From: CAWAHD01 sp963781785 | GTDB taxonomy: Bacteria; Planctomycetota; Planctomycetia; Isosphaerales; Isosphaeraceae | DNA: 64,000 bases | NCBI GenBank assembly: GCA_963781785.1 | Contig: CAWAHD010000001.1 | Span: 1,488,001 to 1,552,000, forward strand | Direction: 5' to 3' | Shown: piece by piece, positions 1-8,800 of the stretch | How positions within the stretch are numbered: position 1 is the first letter of the stretch | Layout: each line of letters opens with the position of its first letter | Position numbers and translations under genes: made by a program | The notes under the pieces: model-generated | The model's input: the letters and a program-made list of their open reading frames with translations, nothing else | The model's database searches: none | Told to the model about the DNA's origin: nothing

Positions 1-571
1 CCAGGATCGTCCCCTCGTCGGGCACCTGCTCGCGCATCTGCTTTTCCATTGCTTTCTTGATCGCATCGTCCATCGGATCAGCGCCCACCTCCTTGAGGAT
101 CTGGCCGGCGGGCGAGCGCATCCTGAGCTCGTCGGTGACTTCGAACGACGGCGCGATCCGCTGATTCTGGTCGTCAAAGAGGAACTCGGCAAAATCACCA
201 GTCTTGGCCCGGTCCTTGGGCCGGATGCCGATCAACTCGACGGGCTTGGTCATAACCTGGCCGCCCGGGAAGCGGAAGTTCAGGATCGCGGGCGTCTCCA
301 TGGTCGGTGCCATCGCGATGACCTGGTCTCCCGCGATATCGCTCACTCGCGCCATCACTTCTTCGGAATTATAAAACCCGTCGAGCGAGAGCGATTCGAC
401 CACTACGTCGGCCAGCACGCCGTGCAGCCGGTCGCGCATCTTCTCCGAGAACCCGGCCATCACCGAGTTGACCACGATCATCGTGGCCACGCCCAGCATC
501 ACGCTGATCACGCTCGCCAGCGCGATGTACCGGGTTTTCAAGTAGCGCCAGCAAAGCAGATATTTATACAT
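1..571 (-). CDS. LolC/LolE-type ABC transporter permease, N-terminal part (runs off the left edge)
   Basis: This is the N-terminal ~190 residues of an inner-membrane permease of the lipoprotein-release/MacB type; the rest lies beyond the window. It opens with MYKYLLCWRYLKTRYIALAS, a hydrophobic first membrane helix (ALASVISVMLGVATMIVVNS) and the motif 'VMAGFSEKMRDRLHG', matching the family pattern of one N-terminal helix followed by a large periplasmic domain (here roughly from residue 45). The ATG at 569-571 is preceded by a strong GGAAGGAG ribosome site about 8 bases upstream. In the known family, such permeases pair with an ATPase to extract lipoproteins or substrates from the inner membrane; no ATPase is visible here. 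It is read in the same direction as lysS, starting about 60 bases after the lysS stop. The family call is firm; the exact substrate is not. Confidence 0.8.
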   Translation of the reverse strand, partial: MYKYLLCWRYLKTRYIALASVISVMLGVATMIVVNSVMAGFSEKMRDRLHGVLADVVVESLSLDGFYNSEEVMARVSDIAGDQVIAMAPTMETPAILNFRFPGGQVMTKPVELIGIRPKDRAKTGDFAEFLFDDQNQRIAPSFEVTDELRMRSPAGQILKEVGADPMDDAIKKAMEKQMREQVPDEGTIL

Positions 572-629
572 TTCGGCAACTCCTTCCGTGGGCCGTGGAT
601 AAGGGCGCCCTTCCATGGCCGCCAAGAGC

Positions 630-2114
630 CTATGTTGCCGCGCTGGAGAGCTGCGGCCGCAAAAGTGGAAACAGGATCACGTCGCGGATGCTGGGTTGAT
701 TGAAGAGGATCATACAGAGCCGATCGATGCCGATGCCCAGGCCCCCGGCCGGCGGCATCGCGTGCTTGAGCGCCCGCACGAAGTCGTCATCCATCTTGGC
801 CATCGACTCCTCGGGCGGCAGGCCTGCGAGCTGACTCTTGAACAGCTTTTCCTGGAGCTGCGGGTCATTGAGCTCGGTATACGCGTTGGCGAGCTCCATA
901 CCGTGTACGTAAAGCTCGAACCGCTCGGCGACTTTCGGGTTCGACGCCTTGCGCTTGGTCAGCGGGCAGAGGGCGGCGGGATAGTCGATGACGAAGATGG
1001 GCCCGGTCAATCGGTCTTCGACGACGGCCTCGAAGAGCTCGCTCGTCACGACGTCCGGATCTTTCAAGGCTGTCGCGACGCCGGCGGCTTCCGCCCGCGC
1101 CTTGACCGCCGCGAAATCATTGGGGTCGATGCCGCCGTGCTCCGCCAGAAGGTCGGCGTAAGTCCGGCGCGGCCACGGAGGCGTGAAGTCAACGGTCGAC
1201 TCGCCCCAGGGACGAACAAACCCGCCCCCCAGCGACTCGATGGCTCCGCAAACGAGCGACTCGGTCAGATCCATCATGACGCCGTAGTCGGCATAAGCCT
1301 GATAGGCTTCCATCATGGTGAACTCGGGGTTATGCCGGGGGTCGAGGCCCTCGTTGCGGTAGACGCGGCCGATCTCGAAGACCCGCTCCATCCCGCCGAC
1401 CAGGAGCCTCTTCAAGTGCAATTCCAGGGCAATCCGCAGGAAGAGGTCGAGGTCAAGGGCATTGTGATGGGTGACAAAGGGACGCGCGGCCGCACCGCCG
1501 GCGATCGACTGCATGGTCGGGGTTTCCACCTCGACGAATCCCTTTTCGGCCATGGTGCGGCGGAACGAGGCGATCAGCTTCGAGCGGCCCAGGAAGACGG
1601 CCAGCGACTCGGGATTGCTGAAGAGATCGACGTAGCGCTGGCGATAGCGCTGTTCGATGTCGGTCAGGCCGTGCCATTTCTCGGGGGGAGGGAGCAGGCA
1701 CTTGGCGAGAAATGTCAGCTTCTCTGCGAAGACGGTCAACTCGCCGGTCTTGGTGTGGCCGAGGCGGCCGTCGACGCCGATCAGATCGCCGAGGTCGAGC
1801 AGATCCACGAGGCTCCAGCCGGCGTCGCCGACCTGCCGCTTGCCGGCGAAGATCTGGATGTCTCCGGACCAGTCGCGGAGATTGAGAAAAACGACCTTCC
1901 CCTGGCCGCGGCGGAGCATGATCCGGCCGGCGACCCGAACCTCGGGCCCAGGCTGTTCGGTTTCACTGCTGGCGGGAAGCGGCAAGGCGCGGACCTGGGC
2001 GATGGCCTGATGCCCATCGAACCGCTCGCCCCACGGGTCTACTCCCAGGGCGGCGAATCGCTCGAGCTTTTCGAGGCGAACCGACTCCAGGCTCTCGCGC
2101 GGCTCCTCGGGCAT
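630..2114 (-). CDS. lysS: Lysine--tRNA ligase, class II (LysRS)
   Basis: Cytoplasmic enzyme that charges tRNA-Lys with lysine using ATP. The 494-residue length is normal for a bacterial class II LysRS. An N-terminal OB-fold anticodon domain (about residues 55-160, 'VRVAGRIMLRRGQGKVVFLN') is followed by the class II catalytic core, with motif 1 around 'GFVEVETPTMQ', motif 2 'FEIGRVYRNEGLDPRHNPEF' and motif 3 'GLGIGIDRLCMILFNQPSIR' near the C-terminus. The ATG at 2114 has a GGGAGG ribosome site seven bases upstream; this site is partly built into a hairpin (see 2125-2143). The permease gene starts just downstream in the same direction. A 510-codon open frame on the opposite strand is a high-GC shadow. 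Identification is secure. Confidence 0.97.
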   Translation of the reverse strand: MPEEPRESLESVRLEKLERFAALGVDPWGERFDGHQAIAQVRALPLPASSETEQPGPEVRVAGRIMLRRGQGKVVFLNLRDWSGDIQIFAGKRQVGDAGWSLVDLLDLGDLIGVDGRLGHTKTGELTVFAEKLTFLAKCLLPPPEKWHGLTDIEQRYRQRYVDLFSNPESLAVFLGRSKLIASFRRTMAEKGFVEVETPTMQSIAGGAAARPFVTHHNALDLDLFLRIALELHLKRLLVGGMERVFEIGRVYRNEGLDPRHNPEFTMMEAYQAYADYGVMMDLTESLVCGAIESLGGGFVRPWGESTVDFTPPWPRRTYADLLAEHGGIDPNDFAAVKARAEAAGVATALKDPDVVTSELFEAVVEDRLTGPIFVIDYPAALCPLTKRKASNPKVAERFELYVHGMELANAYTELNDPQLQEKLFKSQLAGLPPEESMAKMDDDFVRALKHAMPPAGGLGIGIDRLCMILFNQPSIRDVILFPLLRPQLSSAAT

Positions 2115-2124
2115 CCTTCTGCCT

Positions 2125-2143
2125 CCCAGGGCGGTGCCCTGGG
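2125..2143 (-). promoter_or_regulatory. lysS: Hairpin at the lysS ribosome-binding site
   Basis: A perfect inverted repeat with 8-bp arms (CCCAGGGC / GCCCTGGG) and a 3-base loop lies ten bases upstream of the lysS ATG. On the transcribed strand the 3' arm supplies the GGG of the GGGAGG Shine-Dalgarno sequence, so folding would partly hide the ribosome site. A role in translation control is inference; no T-box or other known leader was recognised. Confidence 0.35.
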
Positions 2144-2585
2144 CTGACTGACTTCGGCCCCTTCAGGGCGAGGAGCCGCGTCTCTCTATCGTATTACTTT
2201 ACTGCTTCTCGAGTCATCACTTCTGGCAACAGGAGCCTGATTGTAATCTTCGAGAGAGTCTGGTCAACCGCAAGTGTGTGTGCCGAAGTGTTGCGGCGGT
2301 TGGGGATGTGAGCGATCGGACACCGATCGCCTTGTCAAAGGCAAGGACACCTAGCGCGCTCGGCGGGAGGCGCCGTGCGAGGGAGCGATGCCGGGCTGGG
2401 ACGAGCGCATCGTGCCGGTACAGTCAAGCGTGGGCCACCCCTTGGGCAGACTCCGTCAATTCGTGGCGGGGCGCACCCGAATCAGGTCTCTTGTTCTGCC
2501 GGATGAAACACGCAAACATCGAGCCGGTGACACAAGCTCATCGCCCGAGAGCGGGTGGCGGTCATCGGTGGGGGGCTCAATCGGA
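2144..2585. other. Intergenic stretch without a supportable gene
   Basis: About 440 bases between the lysS leader and a small conserved gene. Short open frames here have no recognisable sequence features or ribosome sites, and the frame that runs into the downstream gene from 2388 has no family-like content before 2586. It presumably holds the divergent promoters for lysS (leftward) and the small gene (rightward), but no convincing -35/-10 pair was seen. Confidence 0.4.
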
Positions 2586-2837
2586 ATGGCGACACGGGAG
2601 CAGCTTCGAAGTTACATGACGGCGAGTCCGTTCGTACCGTTCGTCATCCGGGTGACGGGGGGGCGGGTGTTCACCGTTCGACATCCCGAGAATGCCGCCT
2701 GCGACCCGGCGGGCCGCGCACTGGTTGTTTTGGATCAAGATGGGATTCACCAAGCCGAGATGCTGCTGGTCGAGGTGATGGAGCCGATTTCAGCCGCCGG
2801 GAATCGTGAGCGCGGGCGCCGGCCGAAAAAGAAATGA
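2586..2837 (+). CDS. Small conserved planctomycete protein, function unknown
   Basis: An 83-residue protein starting MATREQLRSYMTASPFVPF. It resembles a widespread family of short planctomycete proteins that begin 'M..EQLR.y..a.PF.PF.I...dGr...V.HPE', with a compact beta-rich centre (RVFTVRHPENAACDPAGRAL) and a hydrophobic strand before a charged tail (RERGRRPKKK). The family has no known function; these proteins are often encoded singly in accessory regions. The ATG at 2586 was preferred over an upstream in-frame start at 2388 because the family homology begins exactly there. The gene seems to stand alone. Confidence 0.7.
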   Translation: MATREQLRSYMTASPFVPFVIRVTGGRVFTVRHPENAACDPAGRALVVLDQDGIHQAEMLLVEVMEPISAAGNRERGRRPKKK

Positions 2838-2861
2838 TTGCCAAGTCTGCATCAACTGGCT

Positions 2862-3310
2862 CTATCGCGCGGGGCACCCGCCGAGATTGGCCAGGTGGTG
2901 CACGCCCAAGTGGGCGGCGACCCCAATCGTCGCTTTCGCTTCCGCGAAAGTACGTGCTTGCAACTGCCCGCCAAGAATCGGCCCAGCAGTCGCCCGCCTT
3001 TGAGCTTCTCCAGCCGGGCTTGCCAGCCTACCACGCTCGTGCCCAACCGAGCGAGAATTCCCGCCAGCTCGGGCGAAATCACGCTCTTCCTCGCGCGGAA
3101 CAGGCGCCCTGTGTAATCGACCAGAAGCAGACACCTGCCCAGCGGCAGACCTTCCACCATTCCCTCGGGCGACGAATCCAGCTTCCGCCGATCTTCGATC
3201 GGGCAGAGCCAGATGGCTTCCTCCAGCCCGGCCGATGCGGTCGATCCGGCTACTGGTTCGGCCCTGCCCCGGGCCTTTGTTTTTGGGGATTCTCGGAGCC
3301 CCGTAAGGGG
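2862..3310 (-). pseudogene. C-terminal remnant of a transposase-like protein, frameshifted
   Basis: On the minus strand an open frame without a proper start reads 'GLEEAIWLCPIEDRRKLDSS', then 'MVEGLPLGRCLLLVDYTGRL' and 'VISPELAGILARLGTSVVGW', and stops making sense near 2950. A second frame then supplies the expected ending 'VAAHLGVHHLANLGGCPAR'. From memory, this resembles the C-terminal domain that follows the IS200/RAYT-like transposase part in planctomycete proteins; the HUH tyrosine domain itself is absent. The piece lies next to several REP-like palindromes (3292-3350, 4081-4431), the usual partners of RAYT transposases. Truncation plus frameshift point to a dead gene. The family assignment is moderate. 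Confidence 0.45.
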
Positions 3311-3350
3311 GGGCGGGATCGTAAAGCCCGGGGTGTGAACCCCGGGAATG
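3292..3350 (-). repeat. REP-like palindromic repeat, inverted copy
   Basis: Read on the minus strand this element runs from a 'CCCGGGGTTCACACCCCGGG' palindrome into 'CTTTACGATCCCGCCCC', then 'TTACGGGGCTCC'. The same layout is seen at 4128-4188 and 4206-4270 in the opposite orientation. It is a diverged member of the local REP family and sits at the 5' end of the transposase-like remnant. Confidence 0.55.
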
Positions 3351-3496
3351 TCATCGCGATACGGCTGGATCGACCAGTTGCGAACGCGCGACCGTCATGA
3401 TGCAACCTCCGCGGGTGTTGTCTTCGCTGGACTGCCGAAACTACGCAAGCGGACGGCCCAATTCGAGAGGAAAATCGCGTGTCCTTTTCCTTCTTC

Positions 3497-3979
3497 TCAA
3501 TCTTCAGCGAGATCCTTCCGCGCTCGTCGCTTAATCATTTTTTCGACTTTCGGCAAAACCGCAAAGTTGCCAGACAGTAGATCCTTGCCGTATTTACGCA
3601 GCCGAGCCGCGTACTCAGCCACATAATTGCGAAGTCCATTCTGCTCGTCGTAATATTTCGAGTTCTCGCCATATTTGTATGCCGGCTTTACTCTCTCCTT
3701 AGCGGGGAGAACGTACGCAAAGTCAAAACATGTTATAATAGAATCATCTGTTATCCGCGAATCGGTCTCAAGCATTTGCCCGTCAGCGAGCTTGTAAATC
3801 ATAACGTACACGAGCGCAGCCATAATTTCGTACTCTAGCTTGACAGCTACACTCTTTGTGATATTCACGTAGGTGATCGATTCGGTGGCACCCGCGCAGG
3901 AGGTGCCTGCGATTGAAAACCCATGGTCCTCTTCCAAGAATGCGAACAAATCGCGTGCGCTCTTTAAGAAAGCTGTCAT
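3497..3979 (-). CDS. Hypothetical protein, 160 aa, low-GC orphan
   Basis: I do not recognise this protein. It starts MTAFLKSARDLFAFLEEDHG and has an N-terminal 'FLEEDHGF' segment followed by a beta-rich stretch (SITYVNITKSVAVKLEYEIM) and a basic helical C-terminus (LRKYGKDLLSGNFAVLPKVE). Charged and aromatic residues and frequent isoleucine, tyrosine and lysine make it unlike its neighbours, and the DNA is clearly more AT-rich than the rest of the window. This suggests recent transfer. The overall pattern recalls small immunity-type proteins that open with a 'F.FL...ygF' helix, but that is only a resemblance. The ATG at 3979 was chosen over a start at 4078 because the upstream residues are low-complexity and basic. 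Confidence 0.5.
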   Translation of the reverse strand: MTAFLKSARDLFAFLEEDHGFSIAGTSCAGATESITYVNITKSVAVKLEYEIMAALVYVMIYKLADGQMLETDSRITDDSIITCFDFAYVLPAKERVKPAYKYGENSKYYDEQNGLRNYVAEYAARLRKYGKDLLSGNFAVLPKVEKMIKRRARKDLAED

Positions 3980-4080
3980 CGTAGCTGCCCCGTGGCCGCG
4001 GAATTCGGATTCTGGGCACGCCCGATTCTTTGAGAATTCGCCGCTCCAACTTGTAACGCGGTGAGGGCGATGGTGCAATC

Positions 4081-4431
4081 ACTGATATCGCCCCCGTTGG
4101 GGGGCTTTCCATAATGGAATGTCGGCGTATACCTGGGGTTTACGCCAGGCTTTACGATTGCGCCCCGCTTCGGGGGCTCCAAAACAACTCAACTCCAGAT
4201 CAGAAGTATACCTGGGGCTTACGCCCCCAGGCTTGACGATTGCGCCCCGCTTCGGGGGCTCCAAAACAACCCCAACGCCCAGATCAACGACGCAACGTAG
4301 TCCCAGCCGCGACGCAGCGGCATCGTACAGCCTGGTGGCGTCAGCCCCAGGTTGCCCGGCCGCGACCGATTTTGTTCCCAGCCGCGACGCGGCGGCATCG
4401 TACAGCCTGGTGGCGTCAGCCCCAGGTTGGC
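4081..4431 (+). repeat. Cluster of REP-like palindromic repeats
   Basis: Two near-identical units at 4128-4188 and 4206-4270 share 'GTATACCTGGGG', 'TTACGCC', 'AGGCTT.ACGATTGCGCCC' and 'CGCTTCGGGGGCTCC', ending AAAACAAC. Two further near-identical units at 4299-4353 and 4375-4429 share 'CCCAGCCGCGACGC' and 'GGCGGCATCGTACAGCCTGG', ending 'CAGCCCCAGGTTG'. A partial unit sits at 4081-4113. All contain short GC-rich palindromes of the 'agccccg..cggggcg' sort that are common between planctomycete genes. No gene is present in this interval. Confidence 0.7.
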
Positions 4432-4469
4432 TGCGATGGGAGTTGTTTCGGGCTCGTTCCTCAGCAACC

Positions 4470-4706
4470 GCCCGCTGATTCAGCCGCAGTGGAACGGGTT
4501 TCCGCTGGAAGGCCGGACGATCCTGATGATCACCGAACAAGGATTCGGCGACGTCATGCGGTTCATTCGCATGGAGTCGAGCAACTGGCCGAGATTGCCG
4601 GCAAGTTTGAAGTGACGGAGCTGGGTAGCCGCCTCGACATCGACAGAGGTCCGTTGATGGACACCGCGGCGATCCTGACGTGCCTGGACCTGTTCATCAC
4701 GAGCTG
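4470..4706 (+). pseudogene. Fragment of a TPR/glycosyltransferase (SPINDLY-like) protein
   Basis: One frame reads 'QPQWNGFPLEGRTILMITEQ' followed by 'GFGDVMRFIR', the signature of the C-terminal glycosyltransferase domain of bacterial TPR proteins (usually 'P.WdGspL.GrtiLl..EQG.GD..qFiRy'). A different frame continues with 'MDTAAILTCLDLFITSW', the later 'DTAAi...lDlvItsD' motif of the same domain. The intervening ~100 residues are largely missing and the frame changes, so the gene is dead. The DUF6165 remnant follows directly, a neighbour pairing I recall for this family. Confidence 0.55.
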
Positions 4707-4968
4707 GAGACGCTCCAGGCCGCCCGCGACCGTGATCCTCATGTCAGAGGCGCTCGACCGCGCCGACGGCCGACCTGCGGTCGGTCAACCAGTTGGTCTG
4801 GGAGATTGAAGACGAGATCCGATGCTGCGAGCGCGACGGCGATTTCCGCCCGAAGTTCGTCGAGCTGGCCCGCTCGGTTTACAAGACCAACGACCTGCGC
4901 CTGGGCTCAAGCGGCAAATCAACGAATGGCTCGGGTCCCGGATTGTCGAGGTAAAGGCATTCCATGGG
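4703..4968 (+). pseudogene. DUF6165 family fragment, frameshifted
   Basis: Three successive frames together reconstruct the C-terminal two thirds of a DUF6165 protein: 'LETLQAARDRDPHVRG', then 'SVNQLVWEIEDEIRCCERDG' with 'FRPKFVELARSVYKTNDLR', then 'LKRQINEWLGSRIVEVKAF'. The family is a short alpha-helical protein that in related genomes accompanies TPR/glycosyltransferase genes. At least two frame changes and the loss of the N-terminus (the 'LLDKLTILEIK' segment) show it is not functional. Confidence 0.6.
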
Positions 4969-5278
4969 GCGCAGGAAGCGCTGGGAACGTGGTGTCCGTC
5001 CGAACGGCACGAGGTGAGTGCAACCCAGACCAGCAACCGCAGGTCGAGTGATCGCTCGGTTCCAGCCCTGAAGTCTACGTCTGTAACATCCCCGCGCCGT
5101 GCGCGCATCTTTTCGGATTTGAGATTTCGGATTTCGTGCTTGGTTGCGGCTCAGCCGCGTTGGGACATCGTCGTGGCCGGCCGATTTGTCAGCACTGACG
5201 AGCTGATCGCATCCCTCATGCGGCACGACGCCTCACGGTGGTCAGACTGCGCAAATCACTCCCGCGCAGCCGACCCTT

Positions 5279-5367
5279 CGCTTAATGTCCGCCAACAATA
5301 TTCGGCAAAACACCACAACCGCCAATGAGCCAAACGCTTGGGAGCGCGTCTCGGACCGTATACCGTG
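5279..5367 (+). repeat. Left copy of the direct repeat flanking the NTPase gene
   Basis: An ~88-bp segment that matches 9729-9817 in the same orientation. The shared parts include 'ACCACAACCGCCAAT', 'CCAAACGCTTGGGAGCGCGT' and 'TATACCGTG', with scattered substitutions between the copies. Each copy carries a near-palindromic core close to GCCGAACAATATTCGGC. The repeats bracket exactly one large gene. They could be attachment-like junctions or a duplicated control region; no integrase lies between them. Confidence 0.7.
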
Positions 5368-5374
5368 AAACGAA

Positions 5375-5488
5375 GGTTTTAAGACACCCACTTTCTTGGT
5401 TGCCCGAGGGGTTTTAAGACACCCACTTTCTTGGTTGCCAGTAGGGGTTTTAAAGAGCTGTTTTAATACATCCACTTTCTTGGTTGGC
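5375..5488 (+). repeat. Short direct repeats, three copies of ~30 bp
   Basis: Two identical 30-bp units at 5375-5404 and 5410-5439 (each containing GACACCCACTTTCTTGGTTG) are separated by 5 bases. A third, slightly diverged unit lies at 5460-5488, and a partial start of the unit at 5444-5454. Spacers are far too short for CRISPR. Function unknown. Confidence 0.6.
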
Positions 5489-5803
5489 AGAGATAGTGAT
5501 CTGAGGATTCTGAGCAGGATAGGGAGTTGAGTACGCCGCCCAGAAAGCGGGTGTGTGGAACCCTTATTGGCGTTTTCGCCATTCGTGGACGCCAACCCAG
5601 TCATCACGGGTCCGCAGGCTAGCTGAGCGAAGACCATCGGGCTCGGGAATGCCGGTGCGTCCGTGTAGCGCGCCTCGTCTTGATTCACCTCTCCGGGTAT
5701 GCCCCAAGCTGACCGCCGCGCGGCAGGTCAGGTTCTCTTTGGTATCGGCAATTGGCTACAATGACTGCCTACCGCTCGAAGGGACGGGACCGAGGGCCGC
5801 GGC

Positions 5804-8800
5804 ATGAAACCGGTATGGCACATCGATGGAAACGACGTGATCGGGCTGCAGGGGAGGTCGCCCGACTTCGTGCGTGTCGTCAACAGCCTCCTCGCCCAGC
5901 AAGCCGCGGGCGCCATCCCCGATGGGGCGGTCCACCTGAATGTGAAAGACACCGAGCCGGATGGGGGCGTGGACGCCGCCGTCGACCTACCCGTGCCCGG
6001 CGACCCGACGGGGTTCCTTGAAGTAGCGACCTGCTGGCAGTACAAGGCGCAGCCCAGAGGTAACATCCAGCCCACGAGTAAGGGTAAACAAAAGGCGGGC
6101 CGCCCGCCGAAGGTCAGGGCGGGCAGTGGCGCCAAACCCCAGAACCCGGTGGGACAGGAGGCGGCACTCAGGGAGGAGATCGGCAAGCCGTACGCCAAGG
6201 AGTTGATCAAGAAGGGGTACGCCTACCGCTTCTGCATCGCCGACGACATGCCCAACGAGAAAAAGACGGAGTGGCAGGGATGGCTGACGGACGAGGCCAG
6301 GAAGATCAACCCTGCCGCCCCGCCGGCTCTGGTTGTGACCGCCTCGGACCTGGCCCGGTGGGTGAACCGGCACACCGCTCTCGTCGCCGGAGAGTTTCGG
6401 CCCTTCCTGGGGGGCCTCCTCGCTCTCGACGACTGGCACCAGGAGTTCCGGTCCGTCACTCCCGAATTCGTCCACACGGCGGTCTGGCCAGCGATGGCGG
6501 AAGCCGTTCGCCGACACGTTGACTTCACCCGGCCCGCCCTCTCGACCTTGACGGTCCAAGGCGAGGCCGGGGTCGGCAAGTCGCGCTCGGTCTGCGAGGC
6601 ACTCCTCGGCGACCCGGCCCGGGACGCGTTGGTCGCTGTCACGAGCGACGAACGCCTCGCCCTGGCGTTCGCTCAGGTTATCGCAAAGGACCGCCAGACC
6701 CGGGCCGTCCTGGTCGCGGACGAGTGTTCCATCAATTACCGCGTTGACCTCGCGCGGGTCGCGGAGCCTTGCTCCGATCGACTCCGGGTGGTTGTGATCG
6801 ACAACAGCCTGCAGCGGGCGGGGGGCGCGGGCGAACTCCGGCTCGGTCAACTCGAGAGCCGGGAGGTCGAGACGGTCCTGGAGCGGAACTTCCCGGACCT
6901 GCCCGGCGACCGCCGTCGGGCCTACTCCGACCTGGCGAGGGGCTTCGTCCGGCTCGCGGTGGACCTCTGCAAGCACGACGACCTGGTCCCGCCTGACGGC
7001 CGGATCGACTCAGTCTTCGGGTTCTTTCACGACACCTACCTCCGTCGCCGCCTCCGGCCAGAGGAACTCGACGCCGTCGAACTCGTCTCGCTCCTCCCGC
7101 GGGTCGGTTACCGCGATGACATGAAGCCCGAGCTGGAAAGGCTTTGCGACCTGCCGCTCGTCGGCATCCGCGCCGGTGACATCGTGAAGGCGGCCCACAA
7201 GATCAAGCAGGCCCCGGGGTTCATCGCCTTCGCCGGTCGCTACCTGTACGTGACCCCAACGCTGATCGGGCAGGTCGCGTTCCAGGGGGCCTGGGACCGG
7301 TGGGTCGCCCCGGACACGGCCGCGTTCCTGTCCGCGCTACCGGAGTCGTTCATTGCTCCCTTCATGCAGCGGGTCCAGAGCGCCGGCACGGAGGCGATGA
7401 GGAGAACCGTCTCGGATTTTTTTCTCGGCTGGGCGGCGAAGCTGGGTCCCCCGGCACTGGGGTCTGAGGGTGCCGTCCTCCGCCTCGCGCGCCTCGTCGA
7501 GGTCCGGCCCGACTTCGCCCTTCCCGTCCTGCGGGCACTCCTTGACGCGACTCCGCCCGACGAATTGCAGCAGCTCCACTCCGACACTACGGACGGACAG
7601 CTGGCCCGGCGCCAGCTAGTCTGGCTTGGCGAGAAGCTCGCCCACTTCCCCGAGACCTTCGCCGACGCCGAGTCGGTGCTCCTGCGGCTGGCCGTGGCTG
7701 AAACCGAGCCGCACCTGGGCAACTGCGCGTCGCGTGTTTGGGCGGCGCTATTCCGGGTCGTGTTGTCAGGGACGCCGATCCCGATCCCGGAACGGTTGGC
7801 TCTCCTCGAACGACGGATAAGTGCCGCCGACGCAGCGCAACTGCCACTCGCGCTCGCCGCGCTCGACGAGGTCCTGACGGACGCCCCAGTGTCGCGCTTG
7901 GCATCGCCTCCCGTGCTGTTCGGCCGCATCCCGCCGCCGGAGTGGCGGCCGGGCAACGAGGCCGAGCGCCGGGAGTGCCATGGGGCGGCGCTGGAGATGG
8001 CGGCGAGGGTCGCACTGGGTGGGGGGGCAGTCGCGGACGGCATCCGCACCACGGTCGTCCGACGGCTGTCCCCGCTCCTTCTGGCCGGGTTCCTGGACGA
8101 GGTCAGGGCGATCGTCGGGCGCCTCCGCTACCGGACGCGCTGCTCATCGAGGTCGTGCGGGGGCTGGAAGAGTTCCTCGATGTCTTCTGCCGGGAGCACA
8201 ACATCCCGGTTCACCGCCCGCGGGAGGCAGCCGGACCCACCACCGGGCACGAGTCGGAAAAGCGCGAGCTCACCCGGGTCGCGAGCGTTGAACTTGAAGC
8301 CCGGGTGCGGGAGTGGTACCGCAGCCTCATCCCCGGGGACCTTCACAGCCGGGTCGTCAGCCTCGTCGGCCAGGAGTACTGGCACCAGCAGCTAGACGGG
8401 GACCCCGATGCCTGGCAGCGGGCCTTGGGTGAGTTGGCCGCGGAACTGGTCCGGTCACCCAACGACTTCCGGGGGCAACTCGGCTGGCTCTGCTCGCCGG
8501 ACGCCCGCAGCGCCTACCGGTTCGGGCAGGCTCTCGCCCAGGCGGACGCGGGGGCCGCCCTGCTCAAGATGATGCTCTCGGACGTCCCACGAGCCGGGGG
8601 TACGGTCCTCGCCCGGGGGTACCTGGAGCGGATCACGGCTACCCGCCCCGACCTCCTGACCCGGGTCAACGAGGGCTTGGACAGGTTGCAGGCGGAGAAC
8701 CCGCGGGCTGCGTTCGAAGTCGTCTGGTCTGCAGGGGACGAGATCCGCAAGGTAGAACGCCTGTTCGCGATGGTGGACCGTGGCGGACTCGGGCCCGAGT

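Larger units (their letters stand above)
4969..5803. other. Gene-free region upstream of the NTPase gene
   Basis: About 835 bases with no believable coding sequence. It contains the left ~88-bp direct repeat (5279-5367), a three-copy 30-bp repeat (5375-5488), and the leader of the NTPase gene. A TACAAT hexamer at 5757-5762 could be its -10 box, but no well-spaced -35 was found. Confidence 0.5.

Noticed and set aside
615..2147. 510-codon open frame antisense to lysS
   Set aside because: A high-GC shadow; low-complexity translation without any domain, while the opposite strand encodes a complete LysRS.
5375..5488. CRISPR array
   Set aside because: Only three copies, one diverged, with spacers of 5 and about 20 bases; no cas genes nearby.
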